Notes under the pieces: model-generated
The model's input: the letters and a program-made list of their open reading frames with translations, nothing else
Databases searched by the model: none
Told to the model about the DNA's origin: nothing
Part shown: piece after piece, positions 9,887 through 21,110 of the stretch
How the letters are laid out: every line of letters starts with the position of its first letter
Position numbering within the stretch: the first letter of the stretch is position 1
NCBI RefSeq assembly: GCF_000828895.1
Contig: NZ_AP014568.1
Span: forward strand, 223,699-287,698
Source: Serpentinimonas raichei
GTDB lineage: Bacteria; Pseudomonadota; Gammaproteobacteria; Burkholderiales; Burkholderiaceae_C
DNA length: 64,000 nucleotides
Reading direction: 5' to 3'
Position numbers and translations under genes: made by a program

Positions 9887-10102
9887 TTATTTCAATGAGC
9901 CAAAAGCCCCACGCTGGTAGGCACTGCTGGCACGGTTGATGATGCGCATCAGATTGTGCGTAAATACGCAGAGCAGGGCCCGCGCTTTGACTTTGGCTAG
10001 GTGTCGCGCACCGGCTGACGAATCAGGCCCCCGGTTGCGCGCTTGGGCATTGACATATTCGGCCGTGGCCGCCCGATCCTTGTACCGTTGCTTGGCTTCA
10101 TT
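9887..10102 (-). pseudogene. Transposase C-terminal fragment (IS1182-like)
   Basis: On the minus strand an uninterrupted frame of 71 codons ends at TAA (9889-9887) and is closed upstream by a TGA at 10105-10103. It reads AKQRYKDRAATAEYVNAQARNRG and later AKVKARALLCVFTHNLMRIINRASSAY. The pattern RYK-RAA-AE-NAQARNRG followed by a helix ending HNLMRI is what I remember for the C-terminal end of IS1182/IS5-related DDE transposases. The middle of the segment may contain a small frameshift, and everything N-terminal is missing. It supports insertion-sequence activity at the right edge of the guanidine/urea block. Confidence 0.7.
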
Positions 10103-10154
10103 TCAGCGTCATACCTTAATTGGAAGAGACTGCCCGCTGCACTCAAAGCTGCGC

Positions 10155-11072
10155 CTATTGCGCCCTTCTAGCCAGCAACGCCCGCGCCACCCGCGAGCCG
10201 CTGGTGCGGCCCAACGCGGCGCTGATGTAGGCACCGGCGTCGATCAGCGCCTCCAGATCGACCCCGGTGTCTATCCCCATTCCGTGCAGCAGATAGACCA
10301 GGTCTTCGGTGGCCACGTTGCCGCTGGCCCCGCGCGCGTAGGGGCAGCCGCCGAGTCCGGCGACAGAGGCGTCGAACTGCGCCACCCCCAACTGCAGCGC
10401 CGCCAGCGTGTTGGCCAGCGCCTGGCCGTAGGTGTCGTGGAAGTGGCCGCTCACCTGGTGCAGTTCGTAATGCTGCAAGGCGGCCTCGAAGGCGCGCTGC
10501 ACCTTGAGCGGCGTGCCCACGCCGAGGGTGTCGGCCACGCCCACGTGCTGCACCCCGATGCCCTTCATCAAGGCCGCCAGCCGGCCCACCTGCTGCGCTG
10601 CCACCTCGCCCTCGTAGGGGCAGCCCACGGTGCAGCTCATGGCCCCGCGCACGAAAATGCCCGCCGCACGCGCCGCTGCCACCACCGGCGCAAAGCGCTC
10701 GATGCTCTCGGCCACGCTGCAATTGATGTTCTTCTGGCTGAAGGCCTCGCTGGCCGAGCCGAACACCACGATCTCGTCGGGCCGGTCCGCCAGCGCGGCC
10801 TCGAAGCCCTTGAGGTTGGGGGTCAGCACGGCGTAGCACACCCCGGGCTGGCGCTGGATGCCGCGCATCACCTCGTGCTTGTCGGCCATCTGCGGCACCC
10901 ACTTGGGGCTCACATAGCTGGTGACTTCGATGTGGCGCAAGCCGGCCGCCTGCAAGCGCTGCACCAGCTCGATCTTGACCGCAGCGGGCAGCGGCTGCGC
11001 CTCGTTTTGCAGCCCGTCGCGCGGCCCGACTTCGACCAGGTGCACGTGGGAGGGGTAGGAGTGGGTGTTCAT
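10155..11072 (-). CDS. mvaB: Hydroxymethylglutaryl-CoA lyase
   Basis: TIM-barrel lyase of 305 residues that cleaves 3-hydroxy-3-methylglutaryl-CoA to acetoacetate and acetyl-CoA, the last step of leucine degradation (LiuE role). Visible motifs: VGPRDGLQNE near residues 13-22, metal-binding HFHDTYGQALAN in the second half, and the active-site loop GLGGCPYARGASGN carrying the catalytic Cys. The start at 11072 gives MNTHSYPSHVHLVEVGPRDG, the usual N-terminus; it overlaps the stop of the HEPN gene in an ATGA, so the two are translationally coupled. It is the last gene of the minus-strand liu cluster, separated from liuD by the nucleotidyltransferase/HEPN pair. Confidence 0.95.
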   Translation of the reverse strand: MNTHSYPSHVHLVEVGPRDGLQNEAQPLPAAVKIELVQRLQAAGLRHIEVTSYVSPKWVPQMADKHEVMRGIQRQPGVCYAVLTPNLKGFEAALADRPDEIVVFGSASEAFSQKNINCSVAESIERFAPVVAAARAAGIFVRGAMSCTVGCPYEGEVAAQQVGRLAALMKGIGVQHVGVADTLGVGTPLKVQRAFEAALQHYELHQVSGHFHDTYGQALANTLAALQLGVAQFDASVAGLGGCPYARGASGNVATEDLVYLLHGMGIDTGVDLEALIDAGAYISAALGRTSGSRVARALLARRAQ

Positions 11073-11521
11073 GGGGAAAGAGCGATCAAATGCGGGAACT
11101 CGGTTTGCAAAAAACCCCGGGTGCGAGCCAACAGGTCCTGCGCCTGCACCCTGCATTCGGCCACCGCCGCCGGGCTCACTGGCTCGCCCTCGTAATCGTT
11201 CTGGTTGCGCCGTTTGCGCAACGCATCCAAAACGATGAGCACCTCGGCGGGTACGCCCAGGGTGTGGATCAGGCATTGCAGCGTGGTCTGATGGTGCCCA
11301 GTCTGGCTGGTGGGGGTTCGGTAGCCGTGCGCCCACAGGCCGATCGTCGCGCATTGCATGATGCATTTGTAAGCTGCGTCGAACCGGTTCTCGGGGCTCA
11401 AAGCAGGCAAGCCGGCATCGGCCAAGTTGCGCTCGGCTGCGGCCAGCAAGCGCTGCACCCCTTGAGGGCTGGCCTCAAAGCGCTGCAGGCGCTGGATGGC
11501 CAATAAGTTGCTCAAGCTCAT
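11069..11521 (-). CDS. HEPN-domain-like protein partnered with a nucleotidyltransferase
   Basis: Helical protein of 150 residues encoded immediately after, and overlapping by 47 bp, a winged-helix nucleotidyltransferase gene; that pairing is the hallmark of MNT/HEPN toxin-antitoxin modules. The sequence LRKRRNQNDYEG (residues 101-112) occupies the position of the HEPN ribonuclease motif, but the usual R-x4-6-H histidine is absent: Asn108 or Asp109 stands there. It may therefore be a non-nucleolytic HEPN, related to the SAV_6107-like group whose motif I recall as RN-x3-Y-like. Its stop overlaps the HMG-CoA lyase start. Family call is moderately sure; toxin activity is not established by the sequence. 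Confidence 0.65.
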   Translation of the reverse strand: MSLSNLLAIQRLQRFEASPQGVQRLLAAAERNLADAGLPALSPENRFDAAYKCIMQCATIGLWAHGYRTPTSQTGHHQTTLQCLIHTLGVPAEVLIVLDALRKRRNQNDYEGEPVSPAAVAECRVQAQDLLARTRGFLQTEFPHLIALSP

Positions 11522-12077
11522 CGCTGCCTCCGATCAGGAACAGGTGCGGTCCAGCCAACAGATTGAGCACGAACGGCTCGCGTTCATGCGCTTTCTGGCG
11601 CAGCTCTGCAGGACTATAGAGCACTGGGTTGATTTCACGCCCCAACTCGATTTGGGCCGGGTGCAGGGCGCGCACCACGTCGCCAAAGCTGCACGCGCTG
11701 ACGACCAGCACATCGACATCGCTGGCGCTGGTTTCGCTGCCACGCGCCACCGAGCCAAAAACCAAGGCCAGCTCAGGCTGCAAAGGGCGCAGCGCCTGCG
11801 CCAACAAATCGGCACAGCCAGCGGTTTTGCGCAACACCGCAGCCAGCTCGGCGTAGATTGGGCATTGCCGGTTGGCCTGGTAGCGCACCTGATTGCCTTG
11901 GTGTTGGCGCGTCAGCAGCCCGGCCGCTGCCAGACGGGCCAGCTCTTTGTGCAGGGTGCCCGCTGCGGTGCCGGTCAGGCGAGCCAATTCGCGCACATGA
12001 AAGCTGGCATCGGGCTGCAACAGCAGCACCCCGAGCACTTTTTTGCGGTAACTGCCAAACAACAGATCGGCCAACAT
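11475..12077 (-). CDS. Winged-helix / minimal nucleotidyltransferase fusion protein
   Basis: Protein of 200 residues with two domains: an ArsR-like winged helix (about 1-70; FHVRELARLTGTAAGTLHKELARLAAAGLL) and a minimal nucleotidyltransferase (about 95-175) with FGSVARGSETSASDVDVLVV, giving the catalytic Gly108-Ser109 and Asp120/Asp122. In MNT/HEPN modules the nucleotidyltransferase is usually the antitoxin that AMPylates its partner; the attached winged helix could autoregulate transcription. It begins 49 bp after liuD and overlaps the HEPN gene. The candidate -10 TACAAT in the liuD gap on the minus strand could give it a private promoter, but no good -35 accompanies it. Confidence 0.78.
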   Translation of the reverse strand: MLADLLFGSYRKKVLGVLLLQPDASFHVRELARLTGTAAGTLHKELARLAAAGLLTRQHQGNQVRYQANRQCPIYAELAAVLRKTAGCADLLAQALRPLQPELALVFGSVARGSETSASDVDVLVVSACSFGDVVRALHPAQIELGREINPVLYSPAELRQKAHEREPFVLNLLAGPHLFLIGGSDELEQLIGHPAPAAL

Positions 12078-12126
12078 GGGTAAAAATGAAGTCTTATCGG
12101 CTTCGATTGTAGCTAAAAACGCTTCG

Positions 12127-14154
12127 TTATGCCGGAGTGAAACGCAGCAGCTCCGCCCCTTCGGCCACCTGGTCGCCCGGGGCGTAGAGCAGTTCGGCCA
12201 CGGTGCCGTCGCTGGGGGCAGCGATGGTGTGCTCCATTTTCATGGCTTCCATCAGCGCCAGCGGCTGGCCTTTTTTCACCACCTCGCCCGCGCTGACGCA
12301 AAACGACAGCACCTTGCCGGGCATGGGGGCGCTCAGGCGGCCGCCCTCGGGGGCGCTGTCGCCGGCGTGGGCCAGGCGGTCGATCTCGACGATCTGCGCC
12401 GCGCCGCGCGGGCTAAACACGTGCATCTGCTCGCCTTGCACATAGACGCTGGCACGGCTGCTCAGCCCGGCAAAGCCCAGCTCCAGCGCCCAGGCGCTGC
12501 CAGCGGGCAGGGCATGAAAACGCAAAGGGCCAGCATAGGCACCCGGCTCCACGCTCAGGTGCAAGCCGCCGTCGCGCTGGTAGGTGAGGCTGGCCGTCAC
12601 CGGCTGGCCTTGGTATTCGAAGGCGATGTGGCGCACCGTTTCTGAACTGGGGTGGCTGCGCCAGCCGTCGCGGCGGCTGAAGGGGTCGGCACCCTCTTGC
12701 GCGCGCTCGTCGAGCAGGGTTTGCACGGTCGCGGCCGCCACCGCCAGCGGCAGGCCGAGCGGGTCGAGGCCGAACAAAAGCGCCGCCTCGCGTGGAATGA
12801 GTGCCGTGTCGAGCCTAGCCTGCTCGAAGGAGGGGCTGCGCAGCACCTGGCGCAGGAACTGCACGTTGGTCGTCAGCCCGACGATGTGGGTCTGGGCCAG
12901 CGCCGCATCCAGCCGCGCCAGCGCCTGCTCGCGGGTGTCGGCGTGCACGATCAGCTTGGCGACCATCGAGTCGTAAAAAGGGCTGATGGCGTCGCCCTCG
13001 CGCACGCCGTCGTCAAAGCGCAGCGGGCCGCGCTCGAAGGCGCAGTGGGGCGGCTTGCGGTAGCGCAGCAACGTGCCGGTGGCGGGCAGGAACTGCTGCT
13101 CGGGGTTTTCGGCGCAGATGCGCGCTTCGATGGCGTGACCCTGGAGGCGCAGTTCGTGCTGTTGCAGCGGCAGCGCCTCGCCCGCCGCCACGCGCAACTG
13201 CCACTCCACCAGATCGACCCCGGTGATGGCTTCGGTCACCGGGTGCTCGACTTGCAAGCGGGTGTTCATCTCCATGAAAAAGTAGATCATCGCTTCGGGC
13301 TGGTCGTAAGCGACCTGCTCCACAATGAACTCCACCGTCCCCGCGCCCACATAGCCCACCGCCTGCGCTGCCGCCACCGCCGCCTGGCCCATTTGCTGGC
13401 GCAAGGCGGGGGTGAGGCCCGGGGCCGGGGCTTCTTCTAGCACTTTTTGGTGTCGGCGCTGCACCGAGCAGTCGCGCTCGTGCAAATAAACGCAGTGGCC
13501 GTGGCGGTCGGCAAACACCTGGATTTCGATGTGGCGCGGGCGCTGCACGTATTTTTCGATCAGCACCGCGTCTTCGCCAAAGCTGTTGCTGGCCTCGCGC
13601 TGGCAACTGGCGAGCGCGGCGGCAAAGTCGGCGCTGCGCTCGACCACGCGCATGCCCTTGCCGCCGCCGCCCGCGCTGGCCTTGATCAGCACCGGGTATC
13701 CGATGCGGTCGGCCTCGCGTTGCAGCAGCGCCGGGTCTTGATCGGCCCCGTGGTAGCCCGGCACCAGCGGCACGCCGGCTTGCTCCATCAGGCGCTTGGA
13801 CTCGGCTTTGAGCCCCATGGCCTCGATCGCTGCCGCGGGCGGCCCGATGAAGACCAGCCCGGCGGCGGCGCAGGCGCGGGCGAACTCGGCGTTTTCGCTC
13901 AGGAAGCCGTAGCCGGGGTGGATGGCTTGCGCGCCCGTGGCCCGGGCCGCTTCGATGATGCGCGCCCATTGCAAATAGCTGTCTTTGGGTGCCGGGCCGC
14001 CGATGTGGATCGCTTCGTCGCAGGCGGCCACGTGTTTGGCCTGCGCGTCGGCGTCGGAATACACGGCCACGGTCTGCACCCCGAGGCGGCGCGCGGTGGC
14101 GGCCACGCGGCAGGCGATTTCTCCGCGGTTGGCAATGAGGATTTTCTTAAACAT
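12127..14154 (-). CDS. liuD: Methylcrotonyl-CoA carboxylase, biotin-carrying alpha subunit
   Basis: 675-residue subunit with an N-terminal biotin carboxylase ([38 protein letters not shown]), a linker domain, and a C-terminal biotinyl domain with EAMKMEH, biotin on Lys639. With LiuB it carboxylates 3-methylcrotonyl-CoA in leucine degradation. Propionyl-CoA and geranyl-CoA carboxylases are similar, but liuB, liuC and HMG-CoA lyase genes alongside settle the role. The start at 14154 is the conserved [14 protein letters not shown] with GGGAGAGC upstream; a longer frame to 14253 has no family similarity. Just upstream lies a second, out-of-frame copy of the first 11 codons. Confidence 0.95.
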   Translation of the reverse strand: MFKKILIANRGEIACRVAATARRLGVQTVAVYSDADAQAKHVAACDEAIHIGGPAPKDSYLQWARIIEAARATGAQAIHPGYGFLSENAEFARACAAAGLVFIGPPAAAIEAMGLKAESKRLMEQAGVPLVPGYHGADQDPALLQREADRIGYPVLIKASAGGGGKGMRVVERSADFAAALASCQREASNSFGEDAVLIEKYVQRPRHIEIQVFADRHGHCVYLHERDCSVQRRHQKVLEEAPAPGLTPALRQQMGQAAVAAAQAVGYVGAGTVEFIVEQVAYDQPEAMIYFFMEMNTRLQVEHPVTEAITGVDLVEWQLRVAAGEALPLQQHELRLQGHAIEARICAENPEQQFLPATGTLLRYRKPPHCAFERGPLRFDDGVREGDAISPFYDSMVAKLIVHADTREQALARLDAALAQTHIVGLTTNVQFLRQVLRSPSFEQARLDTALIPREAALLFGLDPLGLPLAVAAATVQTLLDERAQEGADPFSRRDGWRSHPSSETVRHIAFEYQGQPVTASLTYQRDGGLHLSVEPGAYAGPLRFHALPAGSAWALELGFAGLSSRASVYVQGEQMHVFSPRGAAQIVEIDRLAHAGDSAPEGGRLSAPMPGKVLSFCVSAGEVVKKGQPLALMEAMKMEHTIAAPSDGTVAELLYAPGDQVAEGAELLRFTPA

Positions 14155-14239
14155 GCTGCTCTCCCGCGGAGAAACCGCCTGCGCACGCTGCGCGTGCCAT
14201 GCAATTTGGCTGCGCCGCTGCGCCGCTGCGCGGCTGGTC

Positions 14240-14272
14240 GCCTCTATTCGCAATCAGAATTTTCTTAAACAT
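14240..14272 (-). repeat. Vestigial second carboxylase start (11 codons [11 protein letters not shown])
   Basis: Starting one base after the liuC stop (TGA-A-ATG) the minus strand reads [11 protein letters not shown], the same 11 residues that open liuD 118 bp downstream. The two copies differ at only a handful of bases (Ile, Leu, Ala, Asn, Arg, Gly codons), all synonymous. After GlyAsp the frame departs from the family and stops after 41 codons inside the beginning of liuD, in another frame. The 118-bp offset is not a multiple of three. It is either the relic of a paralogous carboxylase gene or a leader cistron. Confidence 0.85.
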
Positions 14273-14273
14273 T

Positions 14274-15053
14274 TCAATCCAGCCAGTTGGGCTTGCGTTT
14301 TTGTAAAAAGGACTGCACGCCTTCGCGCCCTTCGGCGCTGGCGCGGATGTCGGCGATGGCCTCGACCGTGCGCGCCACCAGCGCATCGTCCAGCGGGGCT
14401 TGGGCGATGTCGTGCAGCAGCCGCTTGCAGGAGCCCACGGCGGCGGGGCCGTTGGCGCATAGGGCCTGCACGATCTCGTCGAGGCGCGCATCCAGCGCCT
14501 CGGGGGCCACCACGGCGTGTACGAAGCCGATGCGCAGCGCCTCGGCGGCATCGAAGCGCTCGGCGCTCAAAAAGTAGCGCTGCGCCGCCCGCGCACCCAT
14601 GGCGCGCAGCACGTAGGGGCCGATGGTGGCCGGAATCAGGCCCAGCTTGACTTCGCTCAGGCAAAAGTGGGCGCTGTCTGCCGCGACCGCGATGTCGCAG
14701 GCCGCCACCAGCCCCATGCCGCCGGCCACCACATCGCCCTGCACCCGCGCCAGCGTGGGCTTGGGGCATTCGTAAATGCTGCGCAGCATCGCCGCCAGCC
14801 GCGCGGCGTCGGCGAGGTTTTCGGCGCGGGAGTAGTCGGCCATGCGGCGCATCCAGTGCAGATCGGCCCCGGCGCAAAAGGCCGGCCCCTCGGCCGCCAG
14901 CACGATGGCGCGCACGGCGGGGCGGGCGCCCAACTCTTGGAAGGCGGCGCTGAGCTCGGCGATCAGCTCCTCGTTGAAGGCGTTGCGCAGCGCCGGCCGT
15001 GTCAGCGTGACGGTGGCACGCGCCCCGTGCAGCGAGATATTCAGGTTCGCCAT
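14274..15053 (-). CDS. liuC: Methylglutaconyl-CoA hydratase (enoyl-CoA hydratase family)
   Basis: Crotonase-fold enzyme of 259 residues hydrating 3-methylglutaconyl-CoA to HMG-CoA. Visible are the oxyanion-hole segments AFCAGADLHWM and VVAGGMGLVAACDIAVAAD and the CoA-binding face typical of the family. It lies between liuB and liuD, which gives the specific substrate; sequence alone would only say enoyl-CoA hydratase. The start MANLNISLHG at 15053 was preferred to 15107, which would run into the liuB coding region; 10 bp separate it from the liuB stop. Confidence 0.92.
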   Translation of the reverse strand: MANLNISLHGARATVTLTRPALRNAFNEELIAELSAAFQELGARPAVRAIVLAAEGPAFCAGADLHWMRRMADYSRAENLADAARLAAMLRSIYECPKPTLARVQGDVVAGGMGLVAACDIAVAADSAHFCLSEVKLGLIPATIGPYVLRAMGARAAQRYFLSAERFDAAEALRIGFVHAVVAPEALDARLDEIVQALCANGPAAVGSCKRLLHDIAQAPLDDALVARTVEAIADIRASAEGREGVQSFLQKRKPNWLD

Positions 15054-15063
15054 GCTGCGCCCC

Positions 15064-16671
<1,608 letters not shown>

Positions 16672-16741
16672 GGGGGCGTCTCCTCTTTGAATCCCCCCTA
16701 TTGTGCAGCCAGCGCGCTCTGCCCTCCCTTGGGATTGGCGC

Positions 16742-17740
<999 letters not shown>

Positions 17741-17806
17741 TTAAAATGCAGGTGGGGGTATATGGATGGAGCCGGTCCGCGCGCTCGGTTAAGCTAGCGC
17801 CTGCTT

Positions 17807-20305
17807 ATGAGTTCTTCTGTCAATACCCTCAACAAAGACGCGGCGCGCGCTGCGGCCAGCGGCATCGGGCGCTTCACGCAGGAGTTTGCCCTGCTGCTGG
17901 GAGCGGCCGCGCTGCTGTTTGGCTGGATCGCGCTGCTGAGCTACAGCCCCGGCGACGCCGCCTGGTCCACCTCGGGCAGCGGGGCCGTGACGGCCAACTG
18001 GGGCGGGCGCGCCGGGGCCTGGCTGGCCGATCTGGGTTATTTTTTGCTGGGCGCATCGGTCTGGTGGCTGTTGCTGGCGGCATCGCACACGTGGTTGGCG
18101 GGGCTGGCGCGCTGGTTGCGCGTGCCCGCAGCCGCCGCAGCCGCCAACACCTTGCTGCGGCCAGAGACGCCACTTGCCGCCCTGCGGGCCCGCTGGCAGC
18201 AGCCGCCTTGGTCCAGGGTGGCGTTTGGGGTGGGGCTGCTGCTGTTGTTGGCCGCCAGCACGGTGTTGGAATGGACTCGGCTGCACCGCTGGGACGCGTG
18301 GTTGCCGGGCGACTCGGGCGGCCTGCTGGGCAGTCTGCTGGGGCCGCCGGCGCAGCTTTGGCTGGGGCAGACTGGCTCGGCCCTGCTGGCCATCAGCTTG
18401 CTGGGGGTGGCCTTGGCTTGGGTGTTTCGCTTCTCCTGGGCCGCCACCGCCGAGGGCTTGGGGCGTTGGATCGACGAGGCGCTGCAACACTGGCGCCAGC
18501 GCCGCGAGGCCGACGAAGACCAGCGCATCGGCCGCCAGGCCTTGCGCCAGCGCACCGCAGAGGAAGCCGAATACGAGCGGGCGCACCCGGCGCACGCCTT
18601 GAACCTGCAAGGTGCTGGCCCTGCCGATCCGGATACCGCCGCCGGCTTGCAGGGCGAGGTGCAGGCAGACCCGGTGCACGCCGCACCACGCAAGCCGGCA
18701 GCCAGTGCGGGCGCCAAATCCCAATCCAAAACGCTGCAAATCGAACCCGTGCTCGCCGAAGTGCCGCCCAGCAGCCGCGTGATCAAGGAGCGCCAGCAGC
18801 CGCTGTTCCACGATTTGAGCGACACCAAGCTGCCGCAGATCGACCTGCTCGACGCCGCCACGCGCCAGTCTGCCAGCGTGGCCCCCGAAACGCTGGAGAT
18901 GACCAGCCGCCTGATCGAGAAAAAGCTGGGCGACTTTGGCGTGCAGGTCACGGTGGTGGCGGCGCTGCCGGGGCCGGTGATCACGCGCTACGAGATCGAG
19001 CCCGCCACCGGCGTCAAAGGGGCGCAGGTGGTGAACTTGGCGCGCGATCTGGCGCGCTCGCTCTCGCTGGTGAGCATCCGCGTGATCGAAACCATCCCCG
19101 GCAAGAACCTGATGGCGCTGGAGCTGCCCAACGCCCGGCGCCAGACCATCCGCCTGAGCGAAATACTCGGCTCGCAGGTCTATCACGACGCCAAAAGCCT
19201 GCTCACCATGGGGCTGGGCAAAGACATCGGCGGGCACCCGGTGGTGGTCGATCTGGCCAAAATGCCGCACTGCCTGGTGGCGGGCACCACGGGGTCGGGC
19301 AAGTCGGTGGGCATCAACGCCATGATCCTGTCGCTGCTCTACAAGGCCGACCCGCGCGACGTGCGGCTGCTGCTGATCGACCCCAAGATGCTGGAACTCA
19401 GCGTCTATGAGGGCATCGCGCACCTGCTGGCCCCGGTGGTGACCGATATGAAACAGGCCGCCAACGCGCTCAACTGGTGCGTGGCCGAAATGGACAAGCG
19501 CTACCGCCTGCTGAGCAAGCTCGGGGTGCGCAACTTGGCGGGCTACAACGCCAAGATCGCCGAGGCGGCGGCGCGCGGCGAGCCCATCGGCAACCCCTTT
19601 AGCCTCACGCCCGAGCAGCCCGAGCCCTTGCAGCGGCTGCCGCACATCGTGGTGGTGATCGACGAGTTGGCCGACCTGATGATGGTGGTGGGCAAAAAGA
19701 TCGAGGAGCTGATCGCCCGGCTGGCGCAAAAGGCGCGCGCCGCCGGGGTGCACCTGATTTTGGCCACCCAGCGCCCGAGTGTGGATGTGATCACCGGCCT
19801 GATCAAGGCCAACATCCCGACCCGCATCAGCTTCCAGGTCAGCAGCAAGATCGACAGCCGCACCATTTTGGACCAGATGGGGGCCGAGGCGCTGCTGGGC
19901 ATGGGCGACATGCTCTACATGCCCAGCGGCAGCGGCTACCCGAGCCGCATCCACGGCGCTTTCGTGAGCGACGACGAGGTGCACCGCGTGGTGGCCTGGC
20001 TCAAAGCCCAGTGCGGCGAGCCCGACTACATCGCGGGCGTGCTCGAAGGCCCGGCCGATGCCGAAGAGGGCGGCGAGGCCGACGCCCATGCGGGCGGCGG
20101 CGAAAAAGACCCGCTCTACGACCAAGCGGTGGCGATCGTGCTGCAAGACCGCAAGGCCAGCATCAGCTACGTGCAGCGCAAGCTCAAGATCGGCTACAAC
20201 CGCGCCGCGCGCCTGCTCGAAGACATGGAGCGCGCCGGGCTGGTGAGCGCCCTCACCAGCAGCGGCCAGCGCGACATTCTGGTGGGTGGGCGCAGCGCCG
20301 AGTGA
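17807..20305 (+). CDS. ftsK: DNA translocase FtsK
   Basis: Inner-membrane DNA translocase of 832 residues for chromosome-dimer resolution and septal DNA clearance. The N-terminal part (about 25-210) contains four to five membrane segments; a short acidic/polar linker follows; the motor has Walker [11 protein letters not shown] and Walker [13 protein letters not shown]; the C-terminal gamma winged helix reads [38 protein letters not shown] and recognises KOPS sites. The linker is short compared with E. coli FtsK, as is usual in Burkholderiales. The ATG at 17807 is the first in frame before the hydrophobic region. Confidence 0.96.
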   Translation: MSSSVNTLNKDAARAAASGIGRFTQEFALLLGAAALLFGWIALLSYSPGDAAWSTSGSGAVTANWGGRAGAWLADLGYFLLGASVWWLLLAASHTWLAGLARWLRVPAAAAAANTLLRPETPLAALRARWQQPPWSRVAFGVGLLLLLAASTVLEWTRLHRWDAWLPGDSGGLLGSLLGPPAQLWLGQTGSALLAISLLGVALAWVFRFSWAATAEGLGRWIDEALQHWRQRREADEDQRIGRQALRQRTAEEAEYERAHPAHALNLQGAGPADPDTAAGLQGEVQADPVHAAPRKPAASAGAKSQSKTLQIEPVLAEVPPSSRVIKERQQPLFHDLSDTKLPQIDLLDAATRQSASVAPETLEMTSRLIEKKLGDFGVQVTVVAALPGPVITRYEIEPATGVKGAQVVNLARDLARSLSLVSIRVIETIPGKNLMALELPNARRQTIRLSEILGSQVYHDAKSLLTMGLGKDIGGHPVVVDLAKMPHCLVAGTTGSGKSVGINAMILSLLYKADPRDVRLLLIDPKMLELSVYEGIAHLLAPVVTDMKQAANALNWCVAEMDKRYRLLSKLGVRNLAGYNAKIAEAAARGEPIGNPFSLTPEQPEPLQRLPHIVVVIDELADLMMVVGKKIEELIARLAQKARAAGVHLILATQRPSVDVITGLIKANIPTRISFQVSSKIDSRTILDQMGAEALLGMGDMLYMPSGSGYPSRIHGAFVSDDEVHRVVAWLKAQCGEPDYIAGVLEGPADAEEGGEADAHAGGGEKDPLYDQAVAIVLQDRKASISYVQRKLKIGYNRAARLLEDMERAGLVSALTSSGQRDILVGGRSAE

Positions 20306-20386
20306 GGGGGGCTGCGACCATCAATCCTTTCCCCTGAGCTGGAAGGGCATGGGGTCTTAGCCTGTTTTCCCCTTCTCAGGCTGGGT

Positions 20387-20415
20387 TTGACAAATGCGTT
20401 TAGTGTAGCTACATT
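20387..20415 (+). promoter_or_regulatory. Near-consensus sigma-70 promoter of brnTA with palindromic operator
   Basis: TTGACA at 20387-20392, a 17-bp spacer and TACATT at 20410-20415. The perfect palindrome TGTAGCTACA (20404-20413) overlaps the -10, the place where the BrnTA complex would be expected to bind for autorepression. The brnT ATG begins 7 bp after the -10, so the transcript is probably leaderless. Confidence 0.7.
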
Positions 20416-20421
20416 AAAGGC

Positions 20422-20696
20422 ATGGTAATCGAGTTCGATCCAGCCAAGGATGTGGCAAACCAAACCAAGCCAAGCATGGCGTGTCGCTGTCCATGGCCGG
20501 CGACCTCGACTGGGAAGCCGCGTTGGTGTGGGTTGATGGACGGTTCGAGTACGGTGAGTCGGGAATGATTGCGCTCGCGCCACAAACCGAAATTCTGTAC
20601 TGCGTGGCCTTTGTTGATCGAGGCCAAGTGCGAAGGGTCATCAGCCTGCGCCGCGCCAATCGCCGTGAGGTGAAGCACTATGTCGAAAATCTCTAA
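20422..20696 (+). pseudogene. brnT: BrnT-type RNase toxin, frameshifted by a 5-bp duplication
   Basis: The reading MVIEFDPAKDVANQ starts in one frame, and AKHGVSLSMAGDLDWEAALVWVDGRFEYGE, VAFVDRGQVRRVISLRRANRREVKHYVENL continues in another. The break coincides with AACCA occurring twice in tandem (20458-20462 and 20463-20467). Removing one copy restores a continuous BrnT of about 90 residues with the family pattern FDPAKD-AN--KHGVSL. The toxin fold residues (Arg in RVISLRRAN, Arg-Glu near RREVKHY) are intact downstream. From GTG at 20481 a 71-codon truncated product could still be made. The brnA start overlaps the 3' end. I infer an inactivated toxin in an otherwise complete module. Confidence 0.8.
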
Positions 20697-20982
20697 GCGT
20701 CCAACGATCCTGATGCCTACTGTGGCAGAGGACAAGGCCATTACTGCGGCTGCCAGAAGCGACCCTGACGCGCAACCCCTCACGCCTAAGCAATTGGAGG
20801 CCATGGTGCCACTTCGTGCCCTACGCGGTCGGCCAAAGTCTGAAAATAAAAAACTGCTGGTATCGGTGCGTTACAGCCCCGAGGTGGTTGCCTACTTTAA
20901 GTCAACCGGGAAAGGCTGGCAGTCGCGCATGGATGGTGTGCTGCGTAAGTACGTATCGCGTCACCTCCGTGGCGCGGGGTGA
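20680..20982 (+). CDS. brnA: BrnA-type antitoxin
   Basis: 100-residue DNA-binding antitoxin whose C-terminal half (KLLVSVRYSPEVVAYFKSTGKGWQSRMDGVLRKYV) is the ribbon-helix-helix signature of BrnA. It overlaps the 3' end of brnT by 17 bp, the usual toxin-first order of BrnTA. The N-terminal region PLTPKQLEAMVPLRALRGRPKSENKK is the linker that contacts the toxin. It should be expressed from the same promoter and is intact, so it may persist as a solitary repressor. Confidence 0.88.
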   Translation: MSKISKRPTILMPTVAEDKAITAAARSDPDAQPLTPKQLEAMVPLRALRGRPKSENKKLLVSVRYSPEVVAYFKSTGKGWQSRMDGVLRKYVSRHLRGAG

Positions 20983-21110
20983 TACGCATGGGGAGTCGGG
21001 TCAGGCCACGGTTTTACCCCGGTTTGGTGAGCGCCCACACCCACGGCGGCCACAACTCCTTACACTTGCGCCGCCAGCGCCTGCAACTGGCGCACCGGCT
21101 TTGATTCACA

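Noticed and set aside
17789..20146. 785-codon minus-strand frame opposite ftsK
   Set aside because: Same antisense artefact; no recognisable motif and no ribosome binding site.
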